This document shows positions 57,371-64,000 of a stretch of DNA of 64,000 nucleotides, one piece after another. The stretch is from the NCBI GenBank assembly GCA_902702965.1, contig CACRXP010000035.1, forward strand, positions 843,231 through 907,230, written 5' to 3'. This DNA comes from Spirometra erinaceieuropaei (Eukaryota; Platyhelminthes; Cestoda; Diphyllobothriidea; Diphyllobothriidae). The notes under the pieces are model-generated. The model did no database searches, was not told where the DNA came from, and saw nothing but the letters and a program-made list of their open reading frames with translations. The position numbers were made by a program, and so were the translations under genes. Positions within the stretch are counted from its first letter, which is position 1. Each line of letters starts with the position of its first letter.

Positions 57371-59984
57371 AACGGATACTACTTACGCAATCACTTTTAC
57401 CCGATCTCAAGATGAAAACTCCCATTTCCGCACTACCTTGGAGGTCTGTGCCTAGAGTTCTCGAGGAGGTGTACACAGGGAAAACCTATCAGCAACAAGT
57501 GGGTGTTGTCGACAAGCGTTGTTTATATGATCATTTCAGGCTTAACCACCTTTTTTTCCAACAATGTCGAGTCGGTCCTGCCAGCAATTATCCTACGAAT
57601 TCTTTCAACCAGCAAATTTGCAGTAGCAGACTGCACACACCATGCCAGGTAACACAGCAACGTTGCCTATCCTCAGTCGTTTGACACAGACGCTTTGAGT
57701 AACAAAGTCTAAACAGAGACGAGCAGGGTTTCGTGATGACGCTTCCAGCTGGGGCTGGAGTAGAACTGATGCATCTGCTTTCCAAAATTGGCAACTCACC
57801 GTTATACATATAAATCACCTGGCAAGTAAGGAGGACGCGTGGTTAGGGAGCAATTTGCACTAACAGACACCTCGTCTAGCCATGCTGACACCGAGCAATA
57901 CAGAAGGATACTGTGAAGGGATGACTTATTACTGAGAATGCACAGGCCCTGGAGAATGGCACTTGCAGACCCAAATTGGTGGCGACACAGAATGCGGTCC
58001 TTCCGTTTTGTTTTGAAACCTTGTAGTTCTAATAATAGGTCGATAATTATTATTGGCTTGCCTGGGGTCTGGTTTTAGCTACTCGTTTTGCGCCCCACTT
58101 ATTCTACTTTATATAAATGCTGCTCATTGAGAACTCTCCGTACACAAGTGAAATGGTCGGACACGCAAATAGGTACCCCTGTACTAGAGGTGGCCTTTCC
58201 TGAAATTTCCGAGGATTACCTATTCTCTTGCTCTACCTTTTATTCTAACCCCAACACTAATCCAAACCTTAACCTCCCTGGGATTTAGCGCACGACCCCC
58301 ATGTAATAAGGGAAGGTACTTATAACTTTTACGTATACTTCTAACTGTGTCCTTCCGGTCCAGTTCTACTGACCAAGTCTGAGATTGGCAACACCACCAT
58401 TTTCGACAAATTTCAGACAAAATTCTTTGTGCTGTATTACGGTATACGCAGGAAGATTTCTGATCTTTTGAAGTCACGCATAAACATTCAATTTCTGGAA
58501 TGTCCATAGAATACTGCCTATTAACCCGAGCCATTTCGACCAAATTAAAACAAATTCGACGTTATTTTCAGCTTATCCTATGCCTTATTAAGTTTCCTTC
58601 ACAAACGGAGTCCATCAAATGACCCCTGTTATCATTTGTTTTTTATTGGCCTTTGTCGCCATTACCATGCGAAGTGTGCAAACAGACTTCAGGTCAGCGA
58701 CCCTGTCCTTGATGTAGGACACCACGCCGTTCCTGTTGTCACATGACAGCGATGTTTGAAAAGAAACGCAAATAACACTGTGGAGTATGGGAAGCGCCTT
58801 TTCGCCGCGTATTTGGAATTGCTTCACTTAGGGATTATGTTCGATGAAGGTTATGGTCGACGTTCAAACAAGTGACTTATAAAAAAAATAAGAACATTTG
58901 CGTTAAAAAAGTTGTCAGAAATATTTTATAACACGCTGCAATGAGAATACCGATCAGCCTCATTTCGGATGGTTCAGCTCCACCCTGCGATTCAAAGCGG
59001 AGGCAATCGCCGAGTACGTAAACACGGAAGTTTTTCGTTTTCATCTGGCAATTTTAAGCCGTCCTCCAATGAACAGTGGATTCCCAGGACAGGATGTGAG
59101 AGCGAGAGAGCGAGGGAATTTTCATGACCAAAGTTATAAATGCGAAACCGTTTCTATTATCGGCATGAGAAGCATTGCCTTGGAAGAGATAACGGGAAAA
59201 ATGGTGCCAAACGTAATCGTTCACTTGCGTGCTCATTTATCAAACATACGATTTGGGCAAGACACGACATTGCCTTAATTACATCGGATTTTCAAAAAGA
59301 TGCAGGCTCGGTTTCAGGCGGTTGTGCCAGTCAAAAAGAAGCCTTCGGCAGGATTCGCATTATGAATTCTGCGCTGTCTAATGTTGCTGGAGATCTCAAA
59401 GTTAAAGCGAGTGTGATTTTCGCACTTCATAATTGTACATAGCCGTAATAGTCATTTACTTGGGCTGTTCTTCAGGCAAACTAGGTGACTTACTCAGTTA
59501 ATATAGTGTTCGAAACCGTTTACGGTATGGTTCGCTGATACTTGTGTGTTTCCGCTTCAGTAACTGATAGCTAAAACATGTGACCTTATAAATTAAAGGC
59601 GTAGGAATTTACGAATGATTGCTAATCACACGTAAATGGACGCCAGTGCATGAATTCAATATCTGTGTTAGTAAAGAAAAACTCGAAGGGAATTGTAAGC
59701 ATAAAAGAAATATTAAGGGTATTATTTTGTTGTTTAGAAAGACCATATTTTAGATAAGCGAAAGATTCGGAGAATGTCAGAAGTCGTTGCAATTCAGTAA
59801 ACTTCCGTTTTCGATGTACAGAAGGCCTGTCCATGAAAAACAACGAGGGAATATTACTTTGACAATGGTCTTTTAGTGAAGTTAGCATCTATATATCCCT
59901 CAAGAATTAGTGTAATGTAAGATGTGGCCGTTTGCTAACAGTCTGCAACCTGAGTATGGATTCCAAAAGGCTTTTCTGTGAACT
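57371..59984. other. No recognisable gene
   Basis: Frames reach 110 codons (57352-57684) without motifs. At 58240-58280 a short CCCTAA-like series (CTAACCCCAACACTAATCC, AAACCTTAACC) occurs. Confidence 0.4.
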
Positions 59985-60135
59985 CGTTGTATTTTCCACG
60001 GTTTTTCATTCGTTGAGATGCGGCTCGATAAAGCAAACGGGACTATCCTCGATTTCACCGATGGAGACCCCATAAAGATAGAAGTCTTCATTAAGCCACA
60101 TGTTTCCAGGTCGATCGGAGACTGATTGAAGTACA
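59985..60135 (+). repeat. Dispersed repeat R5, copy 2
   Basis: GAGATGCGGCTCGATAAAGC ... GAAGTCTTCATTAAGCCACA ... GGTCGATCGGAGACTGATTG is homologous to 45200-45360 in the same orientation. The plus frame here reads MRLDKANGTILDFTDGDPIK without a stop for 35 codons. Confidence 0.5.
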
Positions 60136-62150
60136 CTTGACGGATTAGATCACAAACATACCATTTTTGAATTAATCCGCACTTCCCCTTTGTTCTGGAT
60201 TACGTTGAGTTTCCGATCCACATCGAAATACAGCTGAATACTTCAGGATTTCGAGTGTTATTAATCGATTGCCCACAGAGGCAGATTCTGTATTTTGCCT
60301 TCGTTAAAACCTTCACTATAAGATACTTCTTGAAATCATTTACCGAAGTAGGGCGTGTTTGTACGTTCTTTTCCAAGTAGATGGCCGTTTGGGCCACATT
60401 TGAAAACTCATCCAGGCATGCTTTAATATTGTATTCCGTTGACGCGCGTCTGTGTGCTTTATATTTTTACACTGTGAAGCCCGAAAAAGGTAAAAAATTT
60501 CGGCCGCTTCCTCCGCATTGCTGAAAAATGCCGGTTTTTTCTACCGCAAACGGAAGAACATGTCTTCCTCTTTAAATTGCGGCCATTTGCACTACCTTTG
60601 CTCGCTCTTAGGTTGCGTTCTACGATTATAAATGTATGGCATGGCAGCCAAATAACTACCGATATTTTGCTGAAACTATTAATGTTTTGCTCGTTCCACT
60701 TCTAAATTACGTACCTACAGAAAGTAAACCGTACGAAAAGTAAGGATTTATCTGTTCAGAACTGCAAATGACTATTCCGTAGTAGTCATTTCTGTGACAA
60801 CCGCTATAATTTTCCAAACGGAAAAACAATTTCGGCCATTTAGTCGAAGGATTGACCATATGCGTCTTTGCTCTGTTTATTATAACTTCCGAGGCTAAAT
60901 GACTTTCCTATAAGGGAAAATCACGCTTAGATATGCAAATGAAATCTAGAACAGGCATTGCTACATGAAATTGCCGAATATAACAAATGGTCCATTTTCA
61001 CTCAAATTTAGTAACTTTTTGTCTGATAAAATTGCGTAGGCAATTGCGAGAAAAGAACATTTCTTTGAAGGGCCCGGCGAATGAACATAACGCAGAATGT
61101 TTAGGGCGTCTGAAAATTCTCAAATCAGATTCTGTCATCAAGTCTCGTAAGTTAGGTCACGTACTGTACACGCGATCCACCAATACCAAATGTTATTGCT
61201 TTCTAAGTCGAACAAGATGGAAATATCTGAAATCAGGACCTACATGGTCGTTACTCGCTTTCATTGGTTTGTCTGAATTGTTACTTGCGACACTATATTC
61301 ATCACGTTCATTTCCTGGTAGTACAACGTTTCAGCCTGTGTGTGACTGTCTTTTCCAAAATGTTTACCATCGGAAACGATATGTGAGCCCTCCTCCGTAG
61401 TACGTCCCAATATCATCTGTAATATGGAGGCGCAACCGGGGTATTTTTAAATCTATAAACACGATGAAAATCGTATTTGTGCTGTAGGCCTTTATTAATG
61501 CGCTAAAGACATTTTGTATAAGGATAGTTCAGGGAGGGACACACATATCCGTCTCCTACCACTGATGCATTTGAAAAAATGTTCACCTTACTTTTGCTTA
61601 GGCGTAGGAAAGGAGGGCATAATAATATTATAAAGAAATATAACGAATATTACTTCTATCGACAAGGTGCAACATTCGGTCGTGAGGACGTAGGATTATC
61701 TAACCAAGGTTCCATACCTAAACAATTCCGGAATTAATAGGTAATGCAGTTTAGAAATGTGCACGTTCATAAAAACGGATATTATTGAAGGCTGGGGCCT
61801 ATGACTCCGGTTAAACGAACAGTATTCGAATACGATGTCAGATTATTGTTGGCCATTGCGTTCAGAGGTGCAGTGAGGCCTGGAGGCTGATTTAAGTCTG
61901 ATTGTGATGTCAGTGTGGAATATTCCACCAGGCTTGTGTTTGAGTGAAATGGACCTTTGAACAAAGTCGCACGACTAAGCAAACCATCCATCGACAAGTC
62001 TTTTTGGGAAACTGTCCTCGCATTTGGCTTATTGTTTCCTCCTAGTTGTGCGACTACCTGCAAGGACTCCAGACGAGAGTTTGAAGGTACGGCGGAACGC
62101 ATATAACCCCTCCAAAAATCAGACCAGACGACCTCGTGTCACGCTTATGC
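60136..62150. other. No recognisable gene; possible terminus at 61166
   Basis: At 61141-61168 AGTCTCGTAAGTTAGGTCAC, then GTACTG|TA resembles the long-TIR right end, but the sequence before it does not align with the family. A plus frame of 137 codons (60987-61400) crosses it. I assign no function. Confidence 0.35.
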
Positions 62151-62169
62151 GTTGTGGAATATTCCCAAT

Positions 62170-62265
62170 TACAGTCTACCGGGTGTCGCCTCGTGGCTCA
62201 GCTGCTAATGCATAATGTCACGAAAACTGTCTGCTCCGGGCTGCCGCAGACCTCGAGTTTATGTT
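62170..62265 (+). repeat. tRNA-like SINE head (plus strand)
   Basis: GTCGCCTCGTGGCTCAGCTG, then CTAATGCATAATGTCACG has a good box A (GTGGCTCAGCTG). CTCCGGGCTGCCGCAGACC follows. Box B is unclear. An inverted partner lies at 62445-62518. Confidence 0.5.
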
Positions 62266-62444
62266 ATAAATGCACTAAAATTGGCTGTTGAGGCCGTGGG
62301 CGTGGGCGCCCACCACGCCCTGCTTGCGTCGCATAGTGACCAGCATTATATTAATATATCACCAACCAAGACAAGGGAGAGTGAAATGGCCATTTCTAGC
62401 TTATAAGTCGTCGTCAACCCGCCATACTTAATTCCGAGATGTGC

Positions 62445-62518
62445 AATCCTCGAGGCTCAAACCTGCAACTCATTGGTTAGACGTCCAACGCCCTAACAGT
62501 TGACCACGAGCGGGTTGT
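62445..62518 (-). repeat. tRNA-like SINE head (minus strand)
   Basis: On the minus strand: CCGCTCGTGGTCAACTGTTA, GGGCGTTGGACGTCTAACCA, ATGAGTTGCAGGTTTGAGCC. Box A is TGGTCAACTGTT. Box B GGTTTGAGCC has one change from GGTTCGANCC. An anticodon-type stem TTGG/CCAA encloses ACGTCTAA. The acceptor stem does not close, so it is a tRNA-derived retroposon rather than a tRNA gene. Confidence 0.55.
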
Positions 62519-62519
62519 C

Positions 62520-64000
62520 TTGTCTAGTGAAATTCTGCATTCTGTCTGGCCTACCTTCCTTTCTTGGATGCTATCCCTGAGGAATTCACTCTGACATGCA
62601 CACCTTCATTGCAGGGTTTTCTACTAAGACGTCTTTAAGCCCTTCCACATGCGCATTACGCCCCGATCTTGTGAGTAGTTATGTGGTTTTGCATTTTCCG
62701 TCCCATTAAAAATATGGCGCACGGGTTGGGATTGTTTGTATGATCTACTGGGATTATCAGATATGCGGTCAAACGGGAGAGGTTACTGGGGGAGACCATA
62801 AAATGTGAAAGCACTAAAGCAACCAATAGAAGCAAAGAGACAAGTCCTAGAAAGTACTCGTGAAGAAGGAGACTCGATCGCTGGTACAAGCGATCCCAGT
62901 GATCGTGTCTCCATTGTTAAACCTGCACTCAGTTTATGTAATTTATTGTTGCACGCTGGCTTTCCTTTGAGGTTGTTCCACTTCATTTATGGTGCCTTCT
63001 GAGGCGGTAAAATCCTTCTTTAAGTATAAGGCGACATTTTCGTGGACCTTTCAAAATCTGCTAGTATTTTTTCAAACTAGAAATTTCCCACCCTCTGTCT
63101 CCTAGCGTTTACTTTTGTAAAATGATCTTTCTTTAAATTTGACCTAGAAAAGATGGAATGCTGAGGTTCAGAATTGTAATACTGTCAGAGCAGATAAGTA
63201 CTCCATCACTCTTTATTTACTTTGTTCTCAGAGCACATCGATTGTGGTACGCGGGTTAAAGTGCTCCATAACGTTTGGGACCATTCACATCAAATAATTT
63301 GACATTTTCACGAATATAGAGTTTGAAAGGCATCAAGGAAACTAGCAGCTTTTTGAACTCAAAGCTACTTCACGGCTTCCCACGGATTTTTTAATCACTT
63401 AAGCACTCAAAAGTGTCTTCTGTGGATATCTTATAACATTTTACTTAATGACGGACAACGAAAAGTAATTTTGCTTAAACTGTTTTACCTAACCGAAAAT
63501 TATAAAAGTTTCGAACGGGAGTCATGATTTAGGAGGCAACTGCGTGTCGCACTTCTTCCAAATAAATCCTGCATCCCCAGTTAAGCAATATTTTTCCTTA
63601 TGCTGGTTTAGGTGCTTCCTATACGTGAACGCACTAAATCTGCATACGATGCTGCCCGTCTCCTATGTTCGGGTGTAGCTTTCAGCTTTCCATTTCTCAT
63701 AACATCTTAATCTGGAGAAAACTCATGTACTGCCTTCAGATAGTCAATCCACCGCGACTTATAAAAACTGCATAAGTAAGCGAGTAGATTCATGCGCGTC
63801 AGCTATTATCGATACGATCCAGCCATTCTACTCGATGAAAGCCTTATCAATGGTGTCTTAAAGCTGACCGTCAACCCCTAAGACCCTCTTTTGGAATCAC
63901 TGAAGGACAGATAGAGTAAAAAGTTTAGACCTGTCGTGACAAGAGCTAGGAACCGAGAATCGACCAAATCGAGACGATGCCTTAGTTCTTCCCCAGTTCC
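62520..64000. other. No recognisable gene
   Basis: Only short, motif-free frames are present on both strands. No repeat shared with the rest of the window was seen. Confidence 0.5.

Noticed and set aside
61135..61168. Possible right end of a long-TIR element
   Set aside because: Only about 28 bp resemble the terminus; the expected arm sequence before it is absent.

Overview
The window looks like repeat-rich, gene-poor eukaryotic intergenic or intronic DNA. Bacterial-style operons, rRNA and CRISPR are absent, and I recognise no host protein-coding gene. What can be named is mobile DNA: a Helitron, Tc1/mariner elements, a non-LTR retrotransposon, retroelements ending in a GIY-YIG endonuclease, and tRNA-headed SINE-like sequences, almost all broken by frameshifts and stops. 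From memory, the reverse transcriptase and GIY-YIG fragments most resemble elements common in parasitic flatworms, especially pseudophyllidean tapeworms such as Spirometra or Diphyllobothrium. That assignment is inference and no search was run.

Layout. Positions 45-515 and 6034-6508 are two copies of one dispersed repeat; the second lies directly behind a decayed LINE reverse transcriptase (5215-6011). Positions 8166-11991 are a Helitron with both termini: a 5' TC, a 3' hairpin, a terminal CTAG and insertion between A and T. Its Rep/helicase gene is recognisable but dead. A mariner transposase fragment (14390-14983) runs into a 441-base assembly gap. At 19126-19530 there are two inverted tRNA-derived copies, one of which folds as a complete cloverleaf.

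GIY-YIG retroelement tails lie on the minus strand at 20507-20860, 31292-31790 and 40700-40885, and an RT core lies on the minus strand at 42819-43120. A GC-rich 471-bp tandem duplication lies at 28048-28968. A Tc1-type transposase scrap lies near 33139. Degenerate TTAGGG-like tracts occur at 23715-24030 and 52525-52670, with the complementary form at 41630-41700.

The most distinctive feature is a family of roughly 0.9-1.0 kb non-autonomous elements whose two halves are long inverted repeats. They begin CAGT, end ACTG and are flanked by TA. Copies lie at 35334-36314, 41720-42705 and 53847-54820. Partial or decayed copies lie at 13156-14044, 25520-26195, 46268-47154, 47340-47487 and 55584-57218. 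Two sub-types of terminus exist. One copy has been split by other insertions, including an almost perfect 77-bp foldback hairpin.

The rest of the window is AT-rich sequence with no recognisable gene. Open frames there are short and without family signatures. Two short frames (48454-48722 and 53258-53449) are listed as weak exon candidates.
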